Origin: Paenibacillus uliginis N3/975
Lineage (GTDB): Bacteria > Bacillota > Bacilli > Paenibacillales > Paenibacillaceae
Direction of reading: 5' to 3'
DNA length: 64,000 nt
Assembly: GCF_900177425.1 (NCBI RefSeq)
Contig: NZ_LT840184.1
Coordinates: forward strand, 3,698,263-3,762,262
Shown in pieces: positions 51,760-60,821 of the stretch; the stretch's first letter is position 1; every line of letters starts with the position of its first letter. The notes beneath the pieces are model-generated. The model searched no databases, was not told the origin of the DNA, and worked only from the letters and a program-made list of their open reading frames with translations. Position numbers and translations under genes: made by a program.

Positions 51760-52032
51760 TTACAAGGCTGCGCTCTCTGCTCCCGGAATCAGAATTTCAA
51801 AGACATTGCCATGCTGCAGGATGGTCAAACCTCTTGATTTATCACGCATAACAACAACCTCAGGTTTCTGGGACATCCGTTCCAAATAATGCTCTGGAGC
51901 TTCTCCCGAGTTGCTGAATGTTACGCCTTCCACTTCTTTTTCTTCGTTTTCTTCCAGTTGGCTCTCTACCACTTGCTCAAAAATATCGGAAAACAATTCA
52001 AAGTTATCCGTGTACACCGAGATGCATTTCAT
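51760..52032 (-). CDS. Conserved-looking small protein downstream of nth
   Basis: A 90-residue acidic protein of unknown function: MKCISVYTDNFELFSDIFEQ at the N-terminus, an acidic LEENEEKEVEG stretch, and strands VVVMRDKSRGLTILQHGN and VFEILIP. It looks like a small alpha/beta domain. ATG 52032 is favoured; the frame opens at 52044, but that ATG overlaps the GAGG site. It is 28 bases after the nth stop and presumably cotranscribed. No function is assigned. Confidence 0.65.
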   Translation of the reverse strand: MKCISVYTDNFELFSDIFEQVVESQLEENEEKEVEGVTFSNSGEAPEHYLERMSQKPEVVVMRDKSRGLTILQHGNVFEILIPGAESAAL

Positions 52033-52059
52033 GTTTGATCCCATCCTCTTTCTTCTTGT

Positions 52060-52746
52060 CTATTTCTTGCTCGTTGCGGTCTGTTCCTTATTCTTCCTGA
52101 CCTTGGACGTTTTCATACGCTTCTTCCCTTCACGACATACGTCGAGAAGCGGACATACCTGGCATTGCGGATTTTGGGCTTTGCAGTGATACCTGCCGAA
52201 GAAAATAAGCCTGTGATGAGTTAAGGTCCACTCTTCACGCGGTATTCGTTTCATCAGCTTCTTCTCCACTTCAAGTACACTGTCATCCCAGCCGACAAGG
52301 CCAAGACGCTTAGACACGCGCTCTACATGGGTGTCCACTGCAATGGCAGGTACGCCAAAAGCGTTTGAAACGACCACATTCGCGGTTTTTCGTCCGACAC
52401 CTGGAAGCTTCACCAACTCATCATGGGCTTCAGGCACGTCACCACCATACTGTTCAATCAATATCCGGCACAGATTGTGGATGTGCTTCGCCTTGTTACG
52501 GTATAACCCAATCCGCCGGATATCTTGTTCCAGTTCCTCAATCGATACCGAAACATAATCCTGCGGTGTTTTATATTTTTGAAACAGATCCTTCGTCACC
52601 TTGTTAACTGTCGCATCCGAACACTGAGCCGACAACAAAACAGCAATCGTCAGTTCGAATGCATTCTCATGAAGCAATTCGCAATGAGCATCCGGAAACA
52701 TGTTTTCCATCGTATCAAGTATATGCCGTACCGTAGCCGAGTTCAT
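52060..52746 (-). CDS. nth: Endonuclease III (Nth)
   Basis: A 228-residue HhH-GPD DNA glycosylase/AP lyase: LPGVGRKTANVVV with catalytic Lys120, AIAVDTHVERVS with Asp138, and the C-terminal [4Fe-4S] loop C-x6-C-x2-C-x5-C (CKAQNPQCQVCPLLDVC). It removes oxidised pyrimidines. I chose ATG 52746 (GGGAGGG 7 bases upstream); the open frame to 52785 would run through a terminator hairpin. Confidence 0.95.
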   Translation of the reverse strand: MNSATVRHILDTMENMFPDAHCELLHENAFELTIAVLLSAQCSDATVNKVTKDLFQKYKTPQDYVSVSIEELEQDIRRIGLYRNKAKHIHNLCRILIEQYGGDVPEAHDELVKLPGVGRKTANVVVSNAFGVPAIAVDTHVERVSKRLGLVGWDDSVLEVEKKLMKRIPREEWTLTHHRLIFFGRYHCKAQNPQCQVCPLLDVCREGKKRMKTSKVRKNKEQTATSKK

Positions 52747-52762
52747 TTCAGGTCCCTCCCGC

Positions 52763-52800
52763 AAAAAAAAGTCTTGATGCGACAAAGCCCCGCATCAAGA
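52763..52800 (-). terminator. Terminator of the SLH-protein gene
   Basis: CTTGATGCG / GCATCAAG stem and eight T on the minus strand. It lies directly before nth, so nth needs read-through or a promoter I cannot place. Confidence 0.85.
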
Positions 52801-52831
52801 CGGTGTTTCTCGTGTATTTCCAAAGTGATAA

Positions 52832-55558
52832 CTATTGTTTCACGATCTCTACAACGGCTCCGTTGTTGAAATACAGTACAATATTATCATTTTCTTTAAG
52901 GGATTGCACGGACAAGTTCTGATCTCCCTCGTGAACATATAAATTCGAAGCCGCTGGGAAACGATAATTTTCCGTAGTATTCTTACGTTTTACAAAAACA
53001 TCACCGTTTTCATATCGCCAGAAAGAACGGCTAGTGGTATCCAGAACTTTTACAATGGTTGTTCCGTCAACATCCTTACGGATTTCTACACGATCATTGA
53101 CAGTAACACTGTTCAAATTCGTCGAAGTTACGCCTCCGCGATTAATTTTCACTTTACCAGCTGTATCAATCGTCTGATTGGCACTGTTGAATTCCTTAAC
53201 AGTCAGTTTGTTCCCTGCTGAATCCACATTCATAATCTGACCAAGTGTCAGTTTAACGGTCTGAACTGCTGTTGGCGTTGTACCGACAAAGCTGACATTG
53301 ATCAGTGTTCCCGGACGAAGATCACTTACACGAATGCTTTGCCCGTTCTCATCTGTAAGTACTACTTTATCTGCGTAAAATTCGCTCGTAATCCCTTCGT
53401 TTTTGACCCTTATTCGGTTCAAAGTCGGCTCAGTGGATATGATCTCAAATTGGAGTGAAGATTTCATCTTTAGGCTGGACAAGCTATCCTGGCTATTGGT
53501 TAGCTGTGCAGACACCTCATCACCGATTTTAATATCGGACATGGAAGCAACCGGTTTTCCGTAGAGCTCCACTCTTGGTATGCTATAAGGAATGTTGATG
53601 TTTTGTCCACCATCCGTCTGAATCGTCAGAATTCTGGTTGCAGCGTTAATCGCTATAACTTTACCTTCGTATTTGTAGACCACTTCCAGCGATATAGCAC
53701 GATTACCGATATAACTTACATCAACTTTGCGTCCTGGTTCCAAAAGTCTTTCAATGGAGGCTAATGTGACTCCGGCAGAAGAATCAAACTTGGTTTTTTC
53801 ATCCAAAACAATAACTACTGGCAAACTTTTATCATCACTAACCGTCAACCAACGCTTTTTGGTATCATAAGAAACGATAGTTGCAGCGTTAATGCGCTCC
53901 GTTTGACGTCCCACCACTTGAATTTTGGAAACCTTATCTTCCCCATTGATCGTAAGCTCGATTTTATCACCTGAGGTCGCATCCGCGATAAGATCATCAA
54001 GGGTCGGCTTCGCAACTCCATTGATCATAATCTCAGGCTTTTCAACCAAAAACTTCGTTTCCAGCTGAGTGCTGTTAGTTCGTTTATACGTAATGGTTTT
54101 GCCATTGCTCTCGACGTTATAAAGCATACCTGCAACCGTATGGTCAACACTTTGACTTAACTCCAACTTCTGCAGAATGCTGTTCTTTACGGTATAAGTT
54201 ACAACAGAACCTGCTTTTAACTCTGAAGGACTCATCAATTGGTTTTGATATTGAACCAAAGTTCCGTCATCCCACTTAAATGTATCGACAGTGTTATTGG
54301 ACCCGTCTTTAATGGATATCGTCTTGTTAACGGTATCTACAGCTTGTATAGTTCCTGTAGCTGTTTTATTGACTAGACCGTTTTTCACACGAATCGCTAC
54401 AACACGTTTTTGCGGACTGAAGGTTTCGCGCTCAACAGTCACCACACTGCCGGAAGCCATCGTACTCGGATCGATTTTGTTACCATTCTGATCCAGGAAC
54501 AACGTATTGGCATCGTATGACAATTCTTCAAACGTGTTGTTGGAATCAAACCAGATCACGTTGTTTGGTGACAATCGGGCATAAATTCGTTCAACCGATT
54601 CTACTTTCTGTGTTGGATCAATAATTTCTACATAATCCGCTTTGTTGTTCTTACCGATAACCATAACTTTGGTGTACGGTTTGATATCTGAGACAGACAA
54701 CCTTTTAGCCGAATCTTTTTCAAAATAGGCTGTTGATCCGTCAAGAGTAAACGTGCTTGGCTTTCCATCAATATAAATTTCAAGCTTTCCGCTGTCTACA
54801 GCTGAAACATAACCTTCATATTGATTGTCATAATTAACATCGATGTGTGCTTGCGCACGGCTTAAAAAAGTTGCCAACTGAGCACGGGTTACCGCACCCT
54901 GGGGGTCAAATTTATTACCGCTTACGCCTTGTGCCAGACCGAGATCAACGGCTACACTGACATAGCCAATCCGATCTGGAGAAATTTTGGCGTTATCCGC
55001 AAAACCCGTCGATTTGTTCATCGCGGCATTCGCATCGGACGTTCGTCCAATGGATCGTACCAATACTTCCAGAACCCATTCGCGGGTCGCTTTTTTCGCA
55101 CCCCAGGTAACTTTGGTGTCCGAATAGCCGGATTCCTTTTTCTTGTCGAGCAGGTTTTGCTGAAGCGCCAATTTCACGTACGGAACTGCATAACTGCTTA
55201 CGTTCATATTTGTCGGTAATGCCGTAGACGTGCCGGTGCTGTCATTCACCTGTTGATTTAAGAAACGGATCGCCATCGTAACAGCTTCCTGCTGGGTCAC
55301 AGGATCGTTCGGACGGAATTTGCCGTTCTCTCCTCTAACAATTCCCTGTGCCGCCAATTGATAAATATACTTTTCTCCCCAATAACCTGATTTCACGTCA
55401 CTAAAGACATTGGTTGTGGAAGCATTAACACCCACTGCCACTGCTGGCGCTTGTTCCGCTGCAACAGTGGAAGCCCCTGCTCCCATTACCATGAGTCCGG
55501 CCATGACGGCGGAGACCACTTTTTTGGAATGATATTGTTTGTTTTGTCTAGATACCAT
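52832..55558 (-). CDS. Secreted SLH-domain surface protein
   Basis: A 908-residue protein. A signal peptide (cleavage after VAA, about residue 34) is followed by three SLH motifs (about 48-240): FSDVKSGYWGEKYIYQLAAQ with FRPNDPVTQQEAVTM, VPYVKLALQQNLLD and YVSVAVDLGLAQGVSGNKFD. These bind pyruvylated wall polymer. The remaining 660 residues are a chain of small beta repeats (for example GTIQAVDTVNKTISIKDGSN, GKVIAINAATRILTIQTDGG) rich in Val/Lys/Thr with no catalytic motif, consistent with an S-layer or surface scaffold. GAGGGG precedes ATG 55558. Confidence 0.9.
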   Translation of the reverse strand: MVSRQNKQYHSKKVVSAVMAGLMVMGAGASTVAAEQAPAVAVGVNASTTNVFSDVKSGYWGEKYIYQLAAQGIVRGENGKFRPNDPVTQQEAVTMAIRFLNQQVNDSTGTSTALPTNMNVSSYAVPYVKLALQQNLLDKKKESGYSDTKVTWGAKKATREWVLEVLVRSIGRTSDANAAMNKSTGFADNAKISPDRIGYVSVAVDLGLAQGVSGNKFDPQGAVTRAQLATFLSRAQAHIDVNYDNQYEGYVSAVDSGKLEIYIDGKPSTFTLDGSTAYFEKDSAKRLSVSDIKPYTKVMVIGKNNKADYVEIIDPTQKVESVERIYARLSPNNVIWFDSNNTFEELSYDANTLFLDQNGNKIDPSTMASGSVVTVERETFSPQKRVVAIRVKNGLVNKTATGTIQAVDTVNKTISIKDGSNNTVDTFKWDDGTLVQYQNQLMSPSELKAGSVVTYTVKNSILQKLELSQSVDHTVAGMLYNVESNGKTITYKRTNSTQLETKFLVEKPEIMINGVAKPTLDDLIADATSGDKIELTINGEDKVSKIQVVGRQTERINAATIVSYDTKKRWLTVSDDKSLPVVIVLDEKTKFDSSAGVTLASIERLLEPGRKVDVSYIGNRAISLEVVYKYEGKVIAINAATRILTIQTDGGQNINIPYSIPRVELYGKPVASMSDIKIGDEVSAQLTNSQDSLSSLKMKSSLQFEIISTEPTLNRIRVKNEGITSEFYADKVVLTDENGQSIRVSDLRPGTLINVSFVGTTPTAVQTVKLTLGQIMNVDSAGNKLTVKEFNSANQTIDTAGKVKINRGGVTSTNLNSVTVNDRVEIRKDVDGTTIVKVLDTTSRSFWRYENGDVFVKRKNTTENYRFPAASNLYVHEGDQNLSVQSLKENDNIVLYFNNGAVVEIVKQ

Positions 55559-55637
55559 TTTGTTTCCCCTCTCATAACTGCTGTTTCCTTAACATTACTT
55601 TATTCGACAGCAGATCGTGATCTCCTTCAAACCGTCA

Positions 55638-56216
55638 TCACCGAGTTTCAGGATTTTCTAATTCTACATGACCCATCAGGCTCTCTACCTGTTTACCGTC
55701 AACGAGCAGTTGAAGCGATTTTACTTCTTCAAATTGAAAATAAGTTTTTTTGAGAGCGTCAACGGCGAACAATTCTCCTCCAGAACCTAAACGGGCTTCA
55801 TCCGGAATATGGAGATCAAGTGTCAATTTCCCGTCCTCGAATGTTGATGAGTTCAGCTCAGCCTTTTCCCATAATGAAACCATTTCAGCGCTGTCGCTCT
55901 TTTTCAACGCTTCAAATGTGGCTTCATACTTCTCGCTAGATTTCTTCAACATGATTTTTGAAGAACCTTCCTTCAGCTCCAGAAGCTCCGGATCGGTATA
56001 ATATACCGTAATCGTTTCTGTTGTTTCTCCCGGCGTTTGGCTGCTGCCGCCAGCTCCGTTCGTCGATTCCGTATTATCGCCGCCCTCAGGTGAGGGCGCT
56101 ACTGATGTATTTTGTTCCGATGTGTTACCAGGAGCAGCTCCTGGCTTTTGTCCGCAACCAGCCCCAAGCACCATAACTGCCGCCAACAATCCAACGGACC
56201 ATATTTTCTTGTTCAT
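55638..56216 (-). CDS. GerMN-domain lipoprotein, copy 1
   Basis: A 192-residue lipoprotein: lipobox VLGAGCGQKPG (Cys about residue 21), a Ser/Thr/Gly linker and a GerMN domain (about 75-190: TITVYYTDPELLELKEGSSK, FEEVKSLQLLVDGKQVESLM). GerM-type domains occur in sporulation and wall-associated proteins. ATG 56216 lies 5 bases after AGGAGGTG; the upstream ATG at 56237 is not spaced. It follows the amidase gene by 30 bases, and the same pairing is repeated at 57.8-60 kb. Confidence 0.85.
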   Translation of the reverse strand: MNKKIWSVGLLAAVMVLGAGCGQKPGAAPGNTSEQNTSVAPSPEGGDNTESTNGAGGSSQTPGETTETITVYYTDPELLELKEGSSKIMLKKSSEKYEATFEALKKSDSAEMVSLWEKAELNSSTFEDGKLTLDLHIPDEARLGSGGELFAVDALKKTYFQFEEVKSLQLLVDGKQVESLMGHVELENPETR

Positions 56217-56246
56217 GTGCCCACCTCCTGAAATCATCTGTATCCA

Positions 56247-57617
56247 TTATTTAACTTTCAAATACTCCTTCAATCCGACTACTATAGACTCAGCTACCGC
56301 GTTTTGAAAGGTTGTGTTAAACAGCTTGCTTTCATCATTTGTGTTGCTTAGAAAGCCAACTTCGAGCAAGACAGCCGGCATGTTAGTTTCACGGATAACA
56401 TGGAAATTGCCGTTTTTAACACCGCGGTCCTTGAGCCCCGTAGCTCCGATTATATGTTTGTGTAAGACATTAGCAAGCGATTTGCTAGCCTCTCTCCTGT
56501 AATAAGTCTCTGTACCTGTTGCTGCAGAAGGCCCACTGTTCGCATGAATGGATACAAAGGCATCCGCCTTCAAATCGTTAGCGATTTTAACCCGATCCTT
56601 CAATTCAAGGAAAGTATCATTACTTCGTGTCAATACGACATCGATGTTCTGCTCTTTTTCCAGCAGCTTTCCTACTTTCAAAGCAAGAGCCAGAGTAAAG
56701 TCTTTTTCTTTCTTTTGGGTTACACCGATGGCTCCCGGGTCATGAGCACCGTGTCCAGCATCGATGACTACCAGTTTTTTGCCTCCGGTACCTGGATCTG
56801 GTCCAGGTTCTGTGGAAGTATTAAGATCCACAATGAACAAGCTCGAACCGCTCTCCGTCCCCTGAAGCGTATAATTTTTCGCATAATTAAGATCAATTAC
56901 AATCCGTACAGTGGAAGGATTACTGTTGTACAGCGAATATCTGACCTTCTTTACGTCTGGATAACCGGTAACTATTAGTTCTCCGTTCAAGTTAGCATTG
57001 ATACTGTTGTTGCTGCTGAACGATTCGGAAAATTTCGCATTTTCAACGTCAATTACAATCCGATCAGGACTGCTCAACTTCGTGACTTTAGGCTTCACGT
57101 TGCCCGATACAGCTACCATCAGACGATTATCACTAAAGCTGATACCGTTCACGGTGGATAACTTATCATCTTCACCGCCCCCAGTTGTCGGGGTAATAAG
57201 ATATACTGCTTTCTTTTGATTATCCCATTTGACGTTCAAGCCCATCTGTTCACTGACAAAACGGATGGGTACAATCGTCGTGCCGCCACGCAAAATCGGA
57301 GCCTTTGTCATCTCTGTACGCTGACCGTTAATCATCGCATATTTGTTGCCGATGACCATCTCAACCGTTTTTCCGCCTTCTTTAACGGTAACCGTTTGAG
57401 TCGACTTATTCCAACCTACAGAGTAACCTAAGTTCTCAGAAATCACGCGGATCGGTACCATAACCGTCCCGCTGATATTTTCCACTTTCACGTTTGAGGA
57501 CAAGCTCAACTCATTACCGTCAAGATAGATCTTGGCGCTATATGAACTAGCATCCGCCCCCTTAGGAAAAGCCACCATGATGACAAACAGAAACAATAAA
57601 AAACCGAACTTCTTCAT
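56247..57617 (-). CDS. N-acetylmuramoyl-L-alanine amidase, copy 1
   Basis: A 456-residue protein: signal peptide (MKKFGFLLFLFVIMVAFPKG, cleavage about residue 24), a copper amine oxidase N-terminal-like stalk (about 28-145), an AMIN domain (about 155-270) and amidase_3 (about 283-456). Zinc ligands: DAGHGAHDPGA, the Glu of KKEKDF, and SIHAN. The catalytic Glu is in AVLLEVGFLSN. It cuts the amide bond between MurNAc and the stem peptide. SD GGGGTGAAGG precedes ATG 57617. Confidence 0.92.
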   Translation of the reverse strand: MKKFGFLLFLFVIMVAFPKGADASSYSAKIYLDGNELSLSSNVKVENISGTVMVPIRVISENLGYSVGWNKSTQTVTVKEGGKTVEMVIGNKYAMINGQRTEMTKAPILRGGTTIVPIRFVSEQMGLNVKWDNQKKAVYLITPTTGGGEDDKLSTVNGISFSDNRLMVAVSGNVKPKVTKLSSPDRIVIDVENAKFSESFSSNNSINANLNGELIVTGYPDVKKVRYSLYNSNPSTVRIVIDLNYAKNYTLQGTESGSSLFIVDLNTSTEPGPDPGTGGKKLVVIDAGHGAHDPGAIGVTQKKEKDFTLALALKVGKLLEKEQNIDVVLTRSNDTFLELKDRVKIANDLKADAFVSIHANSGPSAATGTETYYRREASKSLANVLHKHIIGATGLKDRGVKNGNFHVIRETNMPAVLLEVGFLSNTNDESKLFNTTFQNAVAESIVVGLKEYLKVK

Positions 57618-57745
57618 CCTTCACCCCTACCATCCTATTGTTTTGCCATAGATTGGCGTTTCTGCAACCCGGCTTGTCCGACATTACCTGACAAACTATA
57701 GACGCGCCCTGTTTCTGAAAGTTGCGAAAATATACCCTTTTTACC

Positions 57746-57782
57746 AAAAAAACTCCCATTTCTTAAAAAGAAATAGGAGTTT
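57746..57782 (-). terminator. Terminator of amidase/GerMN pair 2
   Basis: AAACTCC.ATTTCTT / AAGAAATAGGAGTTT, about 47 bases after the GerMN copy 2 stop, with T-rich flank on the minus strand. Confidence 0.7.
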
Positions 57783-57829
57783 AGTCTTTCATAAACATGA
57801 AATTATTGATGATTCCTAATGCAAGAATA

Positions 57830-58504
57830 TTAATTACGAGTCATAGGATTCTCCAGGTCTACATGTCCCATAAGACTTTCGACTTTCTTTCCATCAACCA
57901 ACAGCTGAATCGATTTCACCTCTTCAAACTGGAAGAACGTATTTCTTAAGGCTTCAATAGCATACGATTCTCCGCCAGATCCCAGATTTGCCTCATCTGG
58001 CTTCACGATGTCCAGCGTCAAAGCTCCCTGATCAAACTTTACAGATGTCAACTTGATTGAATCACGCCATAATGGCACCAGCTGATCATCTCCGCTATTT
58101 TGTAGCCCTTCAAATGCTTTAACATATTTATTCTCTTCATCAGTATACGTAATTTCGCGAGAAGCTTTTATCAGATCCAATAGCTCCGGATCCGTATAAT
58201 AGAGCTCAATCGTAGCCTTCTTCTCCTGAGAGGCAGTTTCTTTATTACCCGCCGGACTTCCTTGAGTTCCGGTATTTTGCTTCTCAGCCGGCTCTCCTTG
58301 AGTCCCACCAGTACTTTCTGTAGGCTGCTCATTCTCATTATTTTCGTTAGGTGGTTCCTCTTTATTAACCGTCTCTGGAGCTTCAACTTCCCCAGACGAT
58401 TGCGTATTCGGCTCACTAGGGGCCGCTGCTGGCTTCTGACCGCATCCGGTGCTAACAGCCAGGACAAGTGCCAACAGACCTGTGACTAAATACTTCCTGT
58501 TCAT
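57830..58504 (-). CDS. GerMN-domain lipoprotein, copy 2
   Basis: A 224-residue lipoprotein with lipobox AVSTGCGQKPA, a long Glu/Asn/Pro/Gly-rich linker (about 30-105) and a GerMN domain (about 108-223) clearly homologous to copy 1: YYTDPELLDLIKASREITYT, FEEVKSIQLLVDGKKVESLM, and near-identical ends (GHVELENPETR, GHVDLENPMTRN). The linker is about 30 residues longer than in copy 1. It starts 36 bases after the second amidase stop, so it is cotranscribed. Confidence 0.85.
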   Translation of the reverse strand: MNRKYLVTGLLALVLAVSTGCGQKPAAAPSEPNTQSSGEVEAPETVNKEEPPNENNENEQPTESTGGTQGEPAEKQNTGTQGSPAGNKETASQEKKATIELYYTDPELLDLIKASREITYTDEENKYVKAFEGLQNSGDDQLVPLWRDSIKLTSVKFDQGALTLDIVKPDEANLGSGGESYAIEALRNTFFQFEEVKSIQLLVDGKKVESLMGHVDLENPMTRN

Positions 58505-58540
58505 TGATTGTCCCCCTCTGTAGTTTAAATCTTGTATCCA

Positions 58541-59992
58541 TCATTGTACTTTAAGATATTCTTTAATACCATCTACGATACCTTGTGCAACACGATTTTG
58601 GAAATCTTCGTTAAACAATTGTGATTCATCGCTACTGTTGCTCAAAAATCCGATTTCTAGCAGAACAGCAGGCATTTTTGTCTCTCTAGTAACATGAAGG
58701 TTTCCTGGTTTAACTTTACGGTCTTTTAGCCCCGTCGCTTTGACGAGATGTTTATGAATGATATTGGCAAGCTCAATGCTTGTCTCCCGTGTATAATATG
58801 TTTCTGTTCCATTCGGAGTGCTGGAAGTATTGCTGTTACCGTGGATCGATACAAAAATATCGGATTTTAGGTTGTTTGCTAGCTTCGTCCGGTCGCTAAG
58901 GCTCATGGTAGAATCATCACTTCGAGTCATAACGACATCAATGCTCTTCTCATTCTTGAGGAGCGCTTCTACTTTCTTAGCAATCGAAAGATTCATCGTC
59001 TTCTCATATTTCCCGGTAACACTGAGTGCACCTGGTTGACCACCGCCGTGGCCTGCATCGATAACTACAACTTTTTTACCGCTTGAACCGATTGGAGGTG
59101 CCGGTTCCGAATCTGTCGCGTTAAGATCAACGAATATTAGGCCCGCATTTTCTGTAGAAACGGTGTAATTCTTAGCCGTTGTCAAATTAATAACGACCCG
59201 TACTGTAGATGGAGAATCGCTAAAAAGTGCATATCGGATCTGAGACACTTCCGGGTATCCCGTTACATTCAGTTCCCCACTGTTTTGGGTGTTTAGCGTA
59301 TGTTCATATCCAAAGGATTCTGAAAATGCCGTATTTGGTAAATCAACGACAATACGATCTGGTCCGCTCAATTTAAATACGCTTGGCGTAACGGAGGCGC
59401 TTGTTGAGATCATCAACCGGTCCTCACTGAAGCTGATCCCATCCACCGTAGCAAGAGTCCCTGGTGTACCTGGCACGGAGGGAACGTTAGGATCGGTCGG
59501 TGTACCTGGTACCTCAGGATCCGGCTCGGATGGTGTCGCCTCCCCAGGATCGGTCATACTTTCACTCGAAGACAGGAATACAGCCTTCATCTGGTTGTCC
59601 CATTTCACGTCCATTCCCATCTGGCTGCTCACAAAACGGAGTGGCACCAGCGTGGTCTGACCATTCAACACTGGCGTTATGTTCATGCTCACTTGCGATC
59701 CGTCAATTTCTGCTGTATTGCTTCCAACGACCATCTTTACCGTTGTATTGCTGTTTTGTACCGTTACGGATTGGCTTGATTTTTCCCAATCCACCTTGAA
59801 TCCTAAGTTTTCAGACACCACACGAATCGGTATTAAAATATTGTTATTTACATTGGCCACCTTAACACCGGACGTCAAATTCAACTGCTCCCCGTCCAAA
59901 AATATCTTGGCACTACCCGAGGATGCATCCCCCACCTTTGGGAACGCTAGCAAGAAGACAACTAAAAACATCAGAAAGCCTAACTTCTTCAT
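58541..59992 (-). CDS. N-acetylmuramoyl-L-alanine amidase, copy 2
   Basis: A 483-residue paralogue of the amidase at 56247-57617, with the same order: signal peptide, copper-amine-oxidase-like stalk, a Pro/Gly/Thr linker (DPEVPGTPTDPNVPSVPGTP, extra here), AMIN domain, amidase_3 with DAGHGGGQPGA, Glu in TGKYEKTMN, SIHGN and VLLEIGFLSN. AGAGGTGG precedes ATG 59992. The linker accounts for most of the 27-residue length difference. Confidence 0.92.
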   Translation of the reverse strand: MKKLGFLMFLVVFLLAFPKVGDASSGSAKIFLDGEQLNLTSGVKVANVNNNILIPIRVVSENLGFKVDWEKSSQSVTVQNSNTTVKMVVGSNTAEIDGSQVSMNITPVLNGQTTLVPLRFVSSQMGMDVKWDNQMKAVFLSSSESMTDPGEATPSEPDPEVPGTPTDPNVPSVPGTPGTLATVDGISFSEDRLMISTSASVTPSVFKLSGPDRIVVDLPNTAFSESFGYEHTLNTQNSGELNVTGYPEVSQIRYALFSDSPSTVRVVINLTTAKNYTVSTENAGLIFVDLNATDSEPAPPIGSSGKKVVVIDAGHGGGQPGALSVTGKYEKTMNLSIAKKVEALLKNEKSIDVVMTRSDDSTMSLSDRTKLANNLKSDIFVSIHGNSNTSSTPNGTETYYTRETSIELANIIHKHLVKATGLKDRKVKPGNLHVTRETKMPAVLLEIGFLSNSSDESQLFNEDFQNRVAQGIVDGIKEYLKVQ

Positions 59993-60124
59993 GAATCCAC
60001 CTCTATTATCCTATGTTTTCGCTAATGCAATTCAGCGTTCCGCTGCAGGCTGTTTTCGGACATATACCGACATTGTAATAAATCCGCCCAATCTAGAAGC
60101 TGTATATTACATCCATAATAACAG

Positions 60125-60162
60125 AAAAAACTTCCATTTCCTACACCGGAAATGGAAGTTTA
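60125..60162. terminator. Terminator of leuCD
   Basis: Perfect stem AAACTTCCATTTCC / GGAAATGGAAGTTT with a TACACC loop and a T-run (TTTTTT) on the minus strand, about 37 bases after leuD. Confidence 0.85.
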
Positions 60163-60198
60163 ATAATCTTGTAATCTTTTGTTGAAAGAATTGATAGA

Positions 60199-60801
60199 TT
60201 AGGCGAACAAACGATCCCCATGTTTCTTCTCGTAAGCATCTATTTTGCTTTCATGCTGAAGCGTCAGACCAATATCATCCAATCCTTGAAGCAGAAACTG
60301 ACGGCGATGCTCATCGAGATCGAAATCAATGCGCAGACCTTGCTCATCAGTAATGCTCTTGTTCTCCAGATCCACGGTTAACTGGTAGCCTTCCTTGGCA
60401 GTGGTGCGCTGGAACAGGTCTTCCACCTGCTCTTCAGAAAGTTTGATTGGCAGAATACCGTTTTTGAAACAGTTATTATAGAAAATATCAGCGAACGACG
60501 GTGCAATAACGACCCGAAATCCGTAATCCATAATTGCCCAAGGAGCATGTTCACGCGAAGATCCGCAGCCAAAATTAGCTCTGGAGATCAGTACGGAAGA
60601 CCCCTGATAACGCGGCTGATTTAATGGGAAGCTGTCAATGACAGCTCCCTCTTCATCAAAACGCCATTCATAAAACAGAAACTGTCCGAATCCTGTCCGT
60701 TCAATACGCTTAAGAAACTGCTTTGGAATAATTGCATCCGTGTCAACGTTTACCCGATCCACAGGTCCAACGATACCGGTTAATTTAGTAAATGCTTGCA
60801 T
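60199..60801 (-). CDS. leuD: 3-isopropylmalate dehydratase small subunit (LeuD)
   Basis: A 200-residue protein: TGIVGPVDRVNVDTDAIIPK, NQPRYQGSSVLISRANFGCG with SSREHAPWAI (substrate recognition swivel), and CFKNGILPIKLS. With LeuC it isomerises 2- to 3-isopropylmalate in leucine synthesis. It is 20 bases downstream of leuC. Length matches the bacterial family. Confidence 0.95.
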   Translation of the reverse strand: MQAFTKLTGIVGPVDRVNVDTDAIIPKQFLKRIERTGFGQFLFYEWRFDEEGAVIDSFPLNQPRYQGSSVLISRANFGCGSSREHAPWAIMDYGFRVVIAPSFADIFYNNCFKNGILPIKLSEEQVEDLFQRTTAKEGYQLTVDLENKSITDEQGLRIDFDLDEHRRQFLLQGLDDIGLTLQHESKIDAYEKKHGDRLFA

Positions 60802-60821
60802 AGGTTTCTCCCCGTCCCTTC

